Assembly (NCBI RefSeq): GCF_003319125.1
Contig: NZ_QOHG01000029.1
Coordinates: 1-44,259, forward strand
Reading direction: 5' to 3'
DNA length: 44,259 nt
From: Blastococcus sp. TF02A-26
GTDB lineage: Bacteria > Actinomycetota > Actinomycetes > Mycobacteriales > Geodermatophilaceae
The notes beneath the pieces were generated by a model, which saw only the letters and a list, made by a program, of their open reading frames with translations, did no database searches and had not been told where the DNA came from. This document shows, in pieces, positions 1 through 9,763 of the stretch (the stretch's first letter is position 1; each line of letters starts with the position of its first letter). The position numbers and the translations under genes were made by a program.

Positions 1-121
1 CTCCGGAGCTCGTGGAATGGGTGCCTTCAGCAGCTCCACTCCACGTCCGGAGGTCCTCCCCGAACAAGATCAATCAGATCGTGTCGTCACACGTCCTCGA
101 CCAACGTCTCCGGTCAGTACA
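1..121 (-). mobile_element. End of an IS481-like insertion sequence, running off the left edge
   Basis: Read on the minus strand from 121, the sequence begins TGTACTGACCGGA and later contains TGATCTTG, GGACCTCCGG and GCACCCATTCC. The right edge of the window (from 44141) starts TGTACTGATCGGA and carries the same landmarks in the same order. The two edges are therefore diverged copies of the same kind of element end, in inverted orientation and both pointing outward. The element abuts the palindromic hexamer GCTAGC (122-127). IS481-family elements are known to start with TGT and to use NCTAGN targets, which is why this family is proposed. No transposase sequence is present, so the family is inferred. 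Confidence 0.55.
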
Positions 122-122
122 G

Positions 123-746
123 CTAGCGGGGGTGGACCTCGTCGAGCCAGGCCAGCGCGGCGGCGGCGACGACGTCCGGGTTCTTCTTGAGCGAGTGGTC
201 GCCGGGCACCTCGTAGACCGACGCGGTCCGGCGGCCGGCCAGCGCGGCGGCGACGGCGGCCGGTGCCCCGAAGGCGTCGGTCTCGCCCTGGACGACGACC
301 AGCGGGACCTCCACCGCCGTCAGCTCCTCGGCCCGGCTCTTCTCCGGCCGGCCCGGCGGGTGCAGCGGGAAGGCCAGCGTCAGCACGCCGTCCGCCCCGA
401 GGGCCGCCGCCGTCCGGCAGGCGACCCGGGCGCCGGCGCTGCGGCCGCCGAACACCACGGGGCCGGAGAGCCGGTCGTCGGCGCGCAGGGCGCCGAGCAC
501 CGCCGTCCACCCCCCGTCCAGGCGCGCCGGGGCCGGGGCGATCCGCTTGCCGGCGACCCGCCAGGGCTGCTCGACCCGCAGGACCCGCCAGCCGGCGGCG
601 ACGACGTCGCGGGTCACGGCCGCGAGGTCCGCCGACTCCACGCCCCCGCCGGCCCCGTGACCGAGCAGCAGCGTGCCGTGCGGTGACCCCGCCGGCTCGT
701 CGGCGAGGACCCGTGCCGGGCCGAGCGGGGTGGGGACCTCCGTCAT
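123..746 (-). CDS. Alpha/beta hydrolase (KANL3/Tex30-like)
   Basis: A 207-residue cytoplasmic protein with an alpha/beta hydrolase plan. It has an early LLLGHGAGGG oxyanion-type loop (about residues 26-35), a nucleophile elbow FGGRSAGAR with Ser103, a late Asp in GETDAFG and a His in GDHSLKK near the C-terminus. This arrangement matches the KANL3/Tex30 type of dienelactone-hydrolase-related proteins; the substrate is unknown. The ATG overlaps the stop of the upstream HAD gene (ATGA), so it is the last gene of a three-gene operon. Its TAG stop lies inside the GCTAGC hexamer next to the IS end, so any insertion left the reading frame intact. Confidence 0.8.
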   Translation of the reverse strand: MTEVPTPLGPARVLADEPAGSPHGTLLLGHGAGGGVESADLAAVTRDVVAAGWRVLRVEQPWRVAGKRIAPAPARLDGGWTAVLGALRADDRLSGPVVFGGRSAGARVACRTAAALGADGVLTLAFPLHPPGRPEKSRAEELTAVEVPLVVVQGETDAFGAPAAVAAALAGRRTASVYEVPGDHSLKKNPDVVAAAALAWLDEVHPR

Positions 747-1414
747 GCGGCGGGGAGGGCGAGCAGTGCGTCGACGGCGCCGCCGAGGTCCTCGGCCACG
801 ATCGCGGCCGGGTCGTAGACCGCGGGATAGGTGCGCTCGGCCCGCGGGAACCAGGCGCCGGTGAGGCCGGCCCGGATCGCGCCGTGCACGTCCCAGCCGT
901 GCGCGGCGACCAGCGCCATCCGGGCGGGCTCCACGTCGCAGATGCCGGCGGCCCACAGGTACACCTCGCGGGCGGGCTTCCACGCGCGGATGACCTCGCT
1001 GGACAGCGTCCGCTCGACCAGCGGCGAGATCCCGCCCCGCTCGAGCCCGGCCTCGGCGACGCCGGGGGAGCCGTGCGACAGGGTCACGACGCGGACGCCG
1101 GCCTCCCGCAGACGGCGCAGCGCCGGCTCGACGTCGGGGTGCGGCCCGAGCTCGAGGAAGGTGTCGGCGAGCCGTCCGCGGTCGGCGGCGGAGAGGTCGG
1201 TGAGCTGGGCGAGGGCGGCGTCGAAGGCGTCGCGGAACCGGCACCACGTCCCGGCGGTCGCGGCGGCGAAGCCGGTGAGCAGGGTCCGGGCGAAGACCGT
1301 GGACAGCAGGTCGGGCGCGAGACCGTGCTCCACCAGGCCGGCGCGGACCGGGGCGAGGTCGAGCAGCGTCTCGTTGACGTCGAGGGCGACGACCCGCGGG
1401 CGGGTGGGCGTCAT
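743..1414 (-). CDS. Haloacid dehalogenase type II-like HAD hydrolase
   Basis: A 223-residue HAD-superfamily hydrolase. Motif I is LDVNETLLDL with the nucleophile Asp12, motif II is the Ser of TLSHGSP, motif III is the Lys of WKPAREVY, and motif IV is the acidic or His-rich VAAHGWDVHG. The size and the VNETLLD signature fit haloacid dehalogenase type II, which hydrolyses 2-haloacids through an aspartyl ester; many genomic members probably act on other small substrates. It overlaps dedA upstream and the alpha/beta hydrolase downstream by ATGA at both junctions, implying translational coupling. No partner gene indicates the natural substrate. Confidence 0.8.
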   Translation of the reverse strand: MTPTRPRVVALDVNETLLDLAPVRAGLVEHGLAPDLLSTVFARTLLTGFAAATAGTWCRFRDAFDAALAQLTDLSAADRGRLADTFLELGPHPDVEPALRRLREAGVRVVTLSHGSPGVAEAGLERGGISPLVERTLSSEVIRAWKPAREVYLWAAGICDVEPARMALVAAHGWDVHGAIRAGLTGAWFPRAERTYPAVYDPAAIVAEDLGGAVDALLALPAA

Positions 1415-2085
1415 GCCTGGTCGCGCTCGTCCACCGGCAGGTCGGCGCCGGCGTCGCGCGGACGGCGGAGCTTGCCGGTGGCCTTGCGGTAGACGAACCA
1501 CGCGACGGCGCCCACGACGACGGCGACGACGACGTAGTCGAGGTAGTGCAGGTTCGCCTCGATGAAGTCGCGGGCCAGCCAGCCGAGGGTGACCAGCAGG
1601 GTGTTCCAGATCAGGCTGCCCGCCGCGGTGTAGAGCAGGAACTGGCCGAACGGCATGCGGACGACGCCCGCCGGGACGGAGATGAAGCTGCGCACGATCG
1701 GCACCATCCGGCCGAAGAACACCGCGGCACGGCCGTGCTTCTCGAACCACTCGAAGGTCTTGTCGACGTCCTCGGTCTCGACGAGCGGCAGCCGGTCGAG
1801 GAAGGCGTGCGACCGGCGCGGTCCGAGGGCCCGGCCGACGTAGTAGAAGAAGATCGCGCCGAGGACCGAGCCGATCGTCGCGAAGAGGACGACGAGGAAG
1901 AAGTCCCACGGCGTGTCGATGAGGACGCCGGCCGCGCCGAGCACCGCCTCGCTGGGGATCGGCGGGATGACGGTCTCGAGCAGGATGCTGAAGCCCACCC
2001 CGAGCGGTCCCAGCGTGTCGACGAGGTCCAGGAGCCAGGCGGTGATCCCACCCTCGTCGGAGGCGGCGGCGGCGAGGAAGGACAT
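1411..2085 (-). CDS. DedA family (SNARE-associated/VTT) membrane protein
   Basis: A 224-residue integral membrane protein. Segments lie near residues 25-60 (re-entrant type, with ETVIPPIPSE carrying Glu37 and Glu46), 62-84, 120-165 and 172-200. The diagnostic DedA motif FFGRMVPIVRSFISVPAG sits at about 123-140 with the conserved Arg residues. DedA proteins are linked to membrane homeostasis, proton-motive-force maintenance and lipid-carrier (undecaprenyl phosphate or phosphatidylethanolamine) flipping; which role applies here cannot be told. It is the first gene of the operon with the HAD and hydrolase genes (ATGA overlap). Its promoter must lie in the 70-base divergent gap before the amidohydrolase gene. 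Confidence 0.9.
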   Translation of the reverse strand: MSFLAAAASDEGGITAWLLDLVDTLGPLGVGFSILLETVIPPIPSEAVLGAAGVLIDTPWDFFLVVLFATIGSVLGAIFFYYVGRALGPRRSHAFLDRLPLVETEDVDKTFEWFEKHGRAAVFFGRMVPIVRSFISVPAGVVRMPFGQFLLYTAAGSLIWNTLLVTLGWLARDFIEANLHYLDYVVVAVVVGAVAWFVYRKATGKLRRPRDAGADLPVDERDQA

Positions 2086-2155
2086 GCCCCCACGGTAACG
2101 GCGGCATCACGGGTGTCGGCCGACCCGGCGGGACGCGTGGGGCTAGCGTGCCGCC

Positions 2156-3454
2156 ATGCGCCAGCGTTTCACCGCCCGGGCGGTCGTCGTGGGGGACCGG
2201 TCCGGCACGGTGGTGCCCGGCGGGGTGGTCGACGTCTCCGACGGCCTGGTCACCTGGGTCGGGCCCGCCGCGGACGCCCCGCCGGCCGAGGACGTCGAGT
2301 CCGTCGCCGTCCCGGGGGTGCTGCTCCCGGGCCTGGTGAACGCCCACTCGCATGCGCCGATGGTGCTGTTCCGCGGCCAGGGCGAGGGGCTGCCGCTGGA
2401 CCGGTGGCTGCAGCAGGTCATGTGGCCGCGGGAGGCGCGGCTCACCCCCGACGACGTCGAGGTCGCGATGACGGCGGCGTCGGCGGAGATGCTGCGCGCC
2501 GGTGTGACCACCAGCGTGGAGATGTACTTCGAGCCGGAGCGGATCGCCGCGGCGGTGGGCCGTACCGGGGCGCGCGCCGTGATCGCCGCGCCGATGGTGC
2601 CGCTGCCCGGGATGCCGCCCCTGGAGGAGCAGCTGGCCGCCGCCGTCGAGCTGGCCGCGGGGGCGCCATCGGACGGGACCGTCGAGTACGGCCTGGGGCC
2701 GCACGCGGCCTACACCGTCCCCCTCCCGCTGCTGCGGCAGGCGGCGGAGGCCGCGCGCGAGCACGGGATGCTGCTGCACCTGCACGTCGCCGAGACCGCG
2801 ACCGAGGGCGCGGACCTGCTCGCCGCGCACGGGCTCTCGGTGCCCGCGCTGCTGGCCGCGCACGACGTGCTCGGCGGCCGGGTGCTCGGCGCGCACTGCG
2901 TGCACATGGACGACGCCGACCTCGAGCTGTGGCAGGAGTACGACGTCGCGGTGGCGCACTGCCCGGCCAGCAACGCCAAGCTGGCCAGCGGCGTCGCCCG
3001 GCTGCGGGACATGCTCGACCGCGGCATCCGCGTGGGGCTGGGCACCGACGGGCCGGCGTCCAACGACGGGCTCGACCTGCTCGCCGACGCCCGGCTGGCC
3101 GCCCAGCTGGCCCGGCTGCGGAAGGCCTCGGCGACCGCGCTGCCCGCCGCCGAGGCGCTGTGGCTGGCGACCGGTGCGTCGGCCGACGCGATCGGCCGGC
3201 CCGACCTCGGCCAGGTCGCCGTCGGCCGGCGGGCGGACCTGGTGCACGTCGACACGCGCGACCTGGGCTTCGAGCCGGTGGGGGACCCCGCCGACCTGGT
3301 CACGCACCTGGTCTGGTCGGGCGCCTCGCGGCTGGTGCGCGACGTGTGGGTGGGCGGCCGGCAGGTCGTCGCGGACGGCGTCGTGACCTCCGTCGACGCC
3401 GACGCGCTGCGGGCCGACGTCGCCGCTCGCGCCGCCCGCCTCGCCGGCGCCTGA
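2156..3454 (+). CDS. Amidohydrolase, MtaD-like (methylthioadenosine / S-adenosylhomocysteine deaminase type)
   Basis: A 432-residue cytoplasmic Zn/Fe-dependent TIM-barrel deaminase. Metal ligands are visible as NAHSHAPM (His64, His66), HLHVAET (His210) and LGTDGPASND (Asp298); Glu213 and His183 fit substrate positions. NAHSHAPM together with the TRZ/ATZ layout favours the MtaD/SAH-deaminase subgroup, which deaminates adenine-nucleoside by-products of methionine and SAM metabolism. Guanine or 8-oxoguanine deaminases of the same superfamily are alternatives. Methionine-cycle genes elsewhere in the window fit but are not adjacent. It is transcribed divergently from dedA and convergently with the MBL gene; a 43-bp palindromic element follows its TGA directly. 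Confidence 0.8.
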   Translation: MRQRFTARAVVVGDRSGTVVPGGVVDVSDGLVTWVGPAADAPPAEDVESVAVPGVLLPGLVNAHSHAPMVLFRGQGEGLPLDRWLQQVMWPREARLTPDDVEVAMTAASAEMLRAGVTTSVEMYFEPERIAAAVGRTGARAVIAAPMVPLPGMPPLEEQLAAAVELAAGAPSDGTVEYGLGPHAAYTVPLPLLRQAAEAAREHGMLLHLHVAETATEGADLLAAHGLSVPALLAAHDVLGGRVLGAHCVHMDDADLELWQEYDVAVAHCPASNAKLASGVARLRDMLDRGIRVGLGTDGPASNDGLDLLADARLAAQLARLRKASATALPAAEALWLATGASADAIGRPDLGQVAVGRRADLVHVDTRDLGFEPVGDPADLVTHLVWSGASRLVRDVWVGGRQVVADGVVTSVDADALRADVAARAARLAGA

Positions 3455-3497
3455 GCGGAGTCGCTGGAGGGCGGCTTCCGCACTCGAGCGACTCCGC
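3455..3497. terminator. Palindromic repeat, copy 1, at a convergent junction (likely bidirectional terminator)
   Basis: The 43 bases lie between the TGA of the amidohydrolase gene (ends 3454) and the stop of the MBL gene (3497-3499). The outer arms AGCGGAGTCGCT (3454-3465) and AGCGACTCCGCT (3487-3498) are exact reverse complements; the inner stem continues with two mismatches. A second element at 40031-40073 has the same length and matches at 33 of 43 positions by hand alignment. There is no U-tract, which is common for GC-rich actinobacterial terminators. Confidence 0.75.
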
Positions 3498-4312
3498 TAC
3501 GGGCGGAGGGAGATGGTCTCGCCGCGGCTCACCGGGCGGAGCTCGCCGGGCACCCGCCGCTCGGCCACCTCGCGGACGAAGTCGCCCAGCGGTGAGGCGA
3601 ACCGCGAGTAGTCGTCGAAGTGCACCGGCACGGTCACCGGTGGCTTCAGCAGCTCGACCAGGTCGGCGCCCTGACGGCCGTCCATCGTCACCGTGAAGCC
3701 GAGCGCCTTCGTGCCGCCGAGGTGCGGGATCAGCACGTCGAGCGGGCCGCACCGCTGCAGCACCTCGGCGAGGTAGGGGCGGAAGAGCGTGTCGCCGCTG
3801 ATGTAGGCGCGCCAGCTGACCTCGCCGCCCCGCACGAGCTCGAGCACGCTGCCCATCACCGGCGGCAGCACCTTCGCCAGCAGGCCGGGACCGTGCTCGC
3901 CGGGCACCGACGTGATCCGCAGCGTCTCCTCGCCGCGGGTGATCTCGTGCCGCTGCCAGGGGGTGAGGTCGAGCGTCTGCCCGAAGCCCCGTCGGGACAG
4001 CGCCTTCGCCGCCTCCTGCGTGGTGACGACGGGCGTGCCCTTGTCGAGGGTGCGGGTGGCGATCCGGTCCCAGTGGTCGGCGTGCAGGTGCGACAGCAGG
4101 ATCGCGTCGAGCGCGGGCAGCTGGGTGGGCTCGATCGCCGGATCGGTCAGGCGCGTGGTCCACAGGCCCTTGCCGAGGTAGGCGCGCTGCCCGCGGCGGA
4201 GGAAGTTCGGATCGGTGAGCAGGGTGAACCCGCCGATCCGCAGCAGCGTGGTGGCGTTGCCGCCGAAGGTCAGCGTGACGTCGTCGGCGGGGGACGGCGG
4301 GGCGGCGGTCAT
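3497..4312 (-). CDS. MBL-fold metallo-hydrolase
   Basis: A 271-residue protein with the metallo-beta-lactamase-fold signature LLSHLHADHWD (HxHxDH) at about residues 73-83, a second ligand region VPGEHGPG, the SGDTLF aspartate strand and a late HFDDYSRF His. The layout, starting with a FGGNATTLLRIGGFTLLTDP strand-hairpin, resembles UlaG/NAPE-PLD-like lactonases or phosphodiesterases. The substrate is not predictable. It is single-gene, converging on the amidohydrolase through a palindromic terminator whose arm includes its stop codon. The ATG at 4312 gives the family-typical short N-terminus. Confidence 0.8.
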   Translation of the reverse strand: MTAAPPSPADDVTLTFGGNATTLLRIGGFTLLTDPNFLRRGQRAYLGKGLWTTRLTDPAIEPTQLPALDAILLSHLHADHWDRIATRTLDKGTPVVTTQEAAKALSRRGFGQTLDLTPWQRHEITRGEETLRITSVPGEHGPGLLAKVLPPVMGSVLELVRGGEVSWRAYISGDTLFRPYLAEVLQRCGPLDVLIPHLGGTKALGFTVTMDGRQGADLVELLKPPVTVPVHFDDYSRFASPLGDFVREVAERRVPGELRPVSRGETISLRP

Positions 4313-4461
4313 GGGTCGCTCCTACCCCCGGGGAATGCGCCGGACGCGCCGCGACTTGCCGCTGGCCGGACACCCGGCCGCCGTCGACGGTCGCGGCCGG
4401 CACTGGGCAGGCTGTGCGGGGACGTCGACCGGTGCCCCCGCGGCGGTGAGGAGGAGCAGGC

Positions 4462-6330
4462 GTGGAGCTGACCGCCGTGCTGGTCGGCCTGGTGATCGCC
4501 GTCGGGGTGATCGCGGGGTTGTGCGACCGATGGGGATGGCCGACCCCGCTGGTGCTGGTCGTCGCCGGGGCAGCCGCCTCGTTCGTGCCCGGCGTCCCGG
4601 ACGTGCAGCTCGAGGCGGACGTCGTCCTGTACGGCGTCCTCCCGCCGCTGCTCTACGCGACGACGGCCCGCACGTCGCTGTTCGACTTCAAGCACAACAA
4701 GCTGAGCATCGTCCTGATGTCGGTGGTGCTGGTCGTCTTCACCACCGTCGTCGTCGGCGCGGTGACCTGGCTGCTGCTGCCCGGCGTGGCCCTCGCCGCG
4801 GCCCTGGCGCTCGGCGCGGTCGTGGCGCCGCCCGACGCCGTCGCGGCCTCGGCGATCGGCCGGCGACTGGGCCTGCCCCGGCGGGTGGCGACCCTGCTGG
4901 AGCACGAGAGCCTGGTGAACGACGCGGCCGCGCTCATCGCCCTGACCGTCGCGGTCACCGCGCTCACCGAGGCCCCCTCCGCGCCCGAGGTCGCCGGCGA
5001 GTTCGTCTGGGCCGTCGTCGGTGCCGTGCTCGTCGGCGGGCTGGTCGCCGCGGTGCTCGCCGTCGTCCGGGCGCGGCTGCGCGACCCCGTGCTCGACACC
5101 CTCGTCTCCTTCGTCGCCCCCTACCTGGCCTTCCTGCCCGCCGAGGAGGTGCACGCCTCCGGCGTCCTGGCCGTCGTCGTCACCGGTCTGGCGCTGGCCC
5201 AGCTGTCCCCGAAGGTGCAGACGGCGTCCGCGCGGGTGACCGAGGCGATCACCTGGCGGACCGTCGCGTTCGTGCTGGAGAACGCGGTGTTCCTCGTGAT
5301 CGGCATGCAGCTGCCGGGCCTGCTCTCCGGCCTGGAGGAGGCCGGGGTCAGCGGCTGGCGGGTGACGCTGGTCTGCGCCGGCGCCCTGGTGGCCACGATC
5401 GCCGCCCGCTTCGTCTTCGTGTTCGGGACGGCGGCCCTGCTGCGGGCGGGGAGCGCGGGGATGCGCCGCCAGGTGTGGAGCACGCCGGTGGCCGGGCTGG
5501 TGTCCTGGGCCGGGATGCGCGGCGTGGTGACCCTGGCCGCGGCCCAGCTCATCCCCGAGGACCTGCCCGAGCGCGACGTCCTGCTGCTCGCGGCCTTCAC
5601 CGTCGTCGTCGGCACGCTGCTGATCCAGGGATCGACGCTGCCGTGGCTGGTCCGCCGCGTCGGCCTGCCGCCGCCCGACCCGGCCGAGGACGCCCTGCAG
5701 GCCGCCGAACTGGGCGACGCCGCCAGCGCCGCGGGCCTGCGCCGGCTGGCGGAGCTCGTCACCGGCGACGAGCCCGACGGCGTCGTCGAGCGGCTGCGCG
5801 ACCGGTCCGAGGCCCGGTCGCACGCCGCGTGGGAGCGGCTGGGCCGTCCGCTGGCCGACCAGGAGACCCCGTCGGCGACCTACCACCGGCTGCGGGTGGA
5901 GATGCTCGCCGCCGAGCGCGACGTGATCGTCCGGGCCCGGGACGAGGGGCGGGCGCCGGGCGAGGTGCTGACGGCGGCACTGGCGGCGATCGACCTCGAG
6001 GAGTCGCTGCTCGACCACAACGAGGAGCTCGAGGAGCTCGAGCGCGACCGGGCCCTGGCCCCGCGCCCCGCCGAGCCCCGCTGCGAGCACCTTCGGACGG
6101 CGCCGGTGGGGGAGTCGCACCCGGCGGCGGCCTGCCAGGACTGCCTGGTCGAGGGGACGACGTGGGTGCATCTGCGCACCTGCCTGACCTGCGGGCACGT
6201 CGGCTGCTGCGACTCCTCGCCGCGGCGGCACTCCCGGGCGCACTTCGGCGCGGAGGGGCACCCGGTCGTCGTCAGCGCCGAGCCGGGCGAGGCGTGGCGC
6301 TGGTGCTGGGTGGACAGCGAGCTCGGCTGA
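4462..6330 (+). CDS. Na+/H+ antiporter (CPA1/NhaP) with a C-terminal UBP-type zinc finger
   Basis: A 622-residue protein. Residues 1-410 form about 11-12 membrane segments of the CPA1 exchanger, with the ion-binding motifs VAPPDAVAAS (Asp125) and ESLVNDAAAL (Asn153-Asp154) and the WAGMRGVVTLAAA segment late in the domain. A cytosolic helical linker (about 410-535, rich in Glu/Leu) leads to a Cys/His-rich module from 541: C541, H543, C558, C561, C574, C577, C582/C583, H590, H594 and H600, with a terminal WRWCWVD. This pattern matches the ZnF-UBP fold. The GTG at 4462 is preceded by GAGGAG. It exchanges monovalent cations for protons; the finger may be regulatory. Confidence 0.88.
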   Translation: MELTAVLVGLVIAVGVIAGLCDRWGWPTPLVLVVAGAAASFVPGVPDVQLEADVVLYGVLPPLLYATTARTSLFDFKHNKLSIVLMSVVLVVFTTVVVGAVTWLLLPGVALAAALALGAVVAPPDAVAASAIGRRLGLPRRVATLLEHESLVNDAAALIALTVAVTALTEAPSAPEVAGEFVWAVVGAVLVGGLVAAVLAVVRARLRDPVLDTLVSFVAPYLAFLPAEEVHASGVLAVVVTGLALAQLSPKVQTASARVTEAITWRTVAFVLENAVFLVIGMQLPGLLSGLEEAGVSGWRVTLVCAGALVATIAARFVFVFGTAALLRAGSAGMRRQVWSTPVAGLVSWAGMRGVVTLAAAQLIPEDLPERDVLLLAAFTVVVGTLLIQGSTLPWLVRRVGLPPPDPAEDALQAAELGDAASAAGLRRLAELVTGDEPDGVVERLRDRSEARSHAAWERLGRPLADQETPSATYHRLRVEMLAAERDVIVRARDEGRAPGEVLTAALAAIDLEESLLDHNEELEELERDRALAPRPAEPRCEHLRTAPVGESHPAAACQDCLVEGTTWVHLRTCLTCGHVGCCDSSPRRHSRAHFGAEGHPVVVSAEPGEAWRWCWVDSELG

Positions 6331-6361
6331 GGGCGTCGGCCGCGGCTGGTAGACAGGGGTC

Positions 6362-7872
<1,511 letters not shown>

Positions 7873-7876
<4 letters not shown>

Positions 7877-9261
7877 CGGCCTACCGCGCACAGGAGCTCG
7901 TCGAGCGGGCGCTGGCCGCCTCCACCGCCGACGGGCAGGTCGTCTACGTCGTCGACAGCTCCGAGGCCAACCTCCGCTGGGCCGGAAACAGCCTCACGAC
8001 CAACGGCGCGATGCGCTCCCGCCAGGTCGTCGTCATCTCGTTCGTCGACGGCGGCGCGGGGATGGCGGCCGGCACCGTCGCCCGCTCGGGCACCCCGGAC
8101 ATCGCCGAGCTGGTCGCCGCCAGCGAGCAGGCCGCCCGCGACGCCGGACCGGCCGAGGACGCCGTCCCGCTGGTCTCCGACGTGCCCCCCGGCGCGGGCG
8201 ACTGGGACGCCGACCCGGCCGAGACGTCGATCTCGGTCTTCGAGGAGTTCGCGCCCGCTCTCGGCGCCGCCTTCGGCCAGGCCCGCGGCCGCGGCGACCT
8301 GCTGTTCGGCTACGCCGAGCACGCGATGTCCACCACCTACCTCGGCACCTCCACCGGGCTGCGGCTGCGGCACGACCAGCCGACCGGCCGGGTCGAGCTG
8401 AACGGCAAGAGCAGCGACCTCAGCCGCTCGGTCTGGGCCGGCGTGGGCACCCGCGACTTCCTCGACGTCTCGGTGGCCGGCCTGGCCGCCGAGGTCGAGC
8501 GCAAGCTCGCCTGGTCGCAGCGCAGGGTGGAGCTGCCGGCGGGCCGCTACGAGACGCTGCTCCCGCCGTCGGCGGTCAGCGACCTCATGATCTACGCCTA
8601 CTGGACGATGGAGGCCCGGGACGCCGACGAGGGCCGCAACGTCTTCGCCAAGCCGGGCGGCGGCAGCCGGATCGGCGAGCGGCTGGCCGCACTGCCGCTC
8701 ACGCTGCGCAGCGACCCGAGCGCCCCCGGCCTGGAGACGGCGCCCTTCCAGGTGGTCGGCGGTTCGTCGGGCGCGGCCTCGGTCTTCGACAACGGCATGG
8801 CGGTGCCGGCCGTCGACTGGATCCGGGACGGCGTCCTGACCAACCTGGTGCGGCCCCGGGCGTGGGCGCTCAAGACGACCGCGCCCGCCACGGCCGCCGT
8901 CGACAACCTGATCCTCGAGGACCCGAACGCCACGGCCAGCCTCGAGGAGATGGTCGAGTCCACCGAGCGCGGTCTGCTGCTGACCACCCTCTGGTACATC
9001 CGCGAGGTCGACCCGCAGACGCTGCTGCTGACCGGCCTGACGCGCGACGGCGTCTTCCTCGTCGAGGGCGGCGAGGTCACCGGGGCGGTCAACAACTTCC
9101 GCTTCAACGAGTCCCCGGTGGACCTGCTCGGCCGGATCACCCAGGCGTCGCGCACCGAGCGCACCCTGCCGCGGGAGTGGAACGACTGGTTCACCCGCGC
9201 GGCGATGCCGGCCGTCCGCGTGCCCGACTTCCACATGAGCTCGGTGTCGCCCGCCAGCTGA
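7873..9261 (+). CDS. tldE: TldE/PmbA-like subunit of the TldD-TldE protease
   Basis: A 462-residue PmbA/TldE homologue lacking HExxxH, consistent with the non-catalytic partner that completes the peptide tunnel. Family features include the early strand-rich SSEANLRWAGNSLTTNG region, the central GRYETLLPPSAVSDL segment and the late VNNFRFNESPVDLL motif near residues 410-423. The ATG at 7873 overlaps tldD by four bases. A weak hairpin with a T-run (9347-9364) follows the gene, so it probably ends the transcript. Confidence 0.92.
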
Positions 9262-9346
9262 CGCGGGTGGGACTCGTGGGACCCGTGCGGCGCCGCGGGC
9301 GGAAACCGCTTCAGTTACCGCCTCCTCGTGCCGTCTAAACACGGTG

Positions 9347-9364
9347 CGGGGATATTTTTCCCCG
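9347..9364 (+). terminator. Short hairpin with T-rich loop after tldE
   Basis: The arms CGGGGA (9347-9352) and TCCCCG (9359-9364) enclose TATTTT. This is one of the few AT-rich spots in the window, lying 86 bases after the tldE stop and 50 before the next gene. It could equally be part of the promoter of the small gene at 9414. Confidence 0.35.
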
Positions 9365-9413
9365 GAACGTGCACGCGGGCCCCTGGCGGGGGCTGTCGAG
9401 GGGAGCGGTCCCG

Positions 9414-9716
9414 ATGAGCAGGTCGCAGAAGCCGTCGGTGTTCCAGATCGGGCAGGTGTGGGACGACGGCCGCACCGTCGTCGTCTCGGGCTGGGGCCTG
9501 GGCCTGTGCGCCACGGGCTGCACCTGCCACCGCCACCCGTCCGCCGGGCACCTCGCCATCGACGAGGACCAGGCCGCCGGCCGGCTGGGCCTGGTCAGCT
9601 ACCGCGAGGGCGGCTGCGACTGCTGCGAGGCGTGGACCGCCGACGAGCTCGCCGCCGTGATCCGGGACTTCGAGCACGTCTCCTCGCTGGAGGCCCAGGA
9701 GCCCCTGGCCGGCTGA
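9414..9716 (+). CDS. Small Cys/His-rich protein of unknown function
   Basis: A 100-residue soluble protein I do not recognise. Cysteine-rich patches CATGCTCHRH (about residues 32-41) and GCDCCEAW (about 66-73) suggest a metal-binding or redox-active small domain; the rest alternates short strands and an acidic helix. The ATG at 9414 follows the purine-rich stretch GAGGGGAG at a normal distance; a longer frame starting 45 bases earlier lacks such a site. It sits downstream of tldDE but is separated by about 150 bases and a possible terminator, so functional linkage is not shown. Confidence 0.6.
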   Translation: MSRSQKPSVFQIGQVWDDGRTVVVSGWGLGLCATGCTCHRHPSAGHLAIDEDQAAGRLGLVSYREGGCDCCEAWTADELAAVIRDFEHVSSLEAQEPLAG

Positions 9717-9763
9717 AGGACCCCGGTCCGGTTCCCGGGTCGGCCTGCGGGTAGGGCGTCCCC

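Noticed and set aside
123-2085. Haloalkanoate degradation operon (HAD dehalogenase plus hydrolase)
   Set aside because: DedA and a generic hydrolase do not support a halogenated-substrate pathway; family-level calls only.
743-3307. An 854-codon open frame on the minus strand
   Set aside because: Only the last 223 residues (from 1414) are the HAD hydrolase. The rest is antisense to the amidohydrolase gene and a frame shadow of dedA, with Arg/Pro/Gln-rich text typical of GC-rich shadows.
4313-4461. An additional small gene between the MBL and antiporter genes
   Set aside because: No frame with a credible start, RBS and codon bias; treated as a divergent promoter region.
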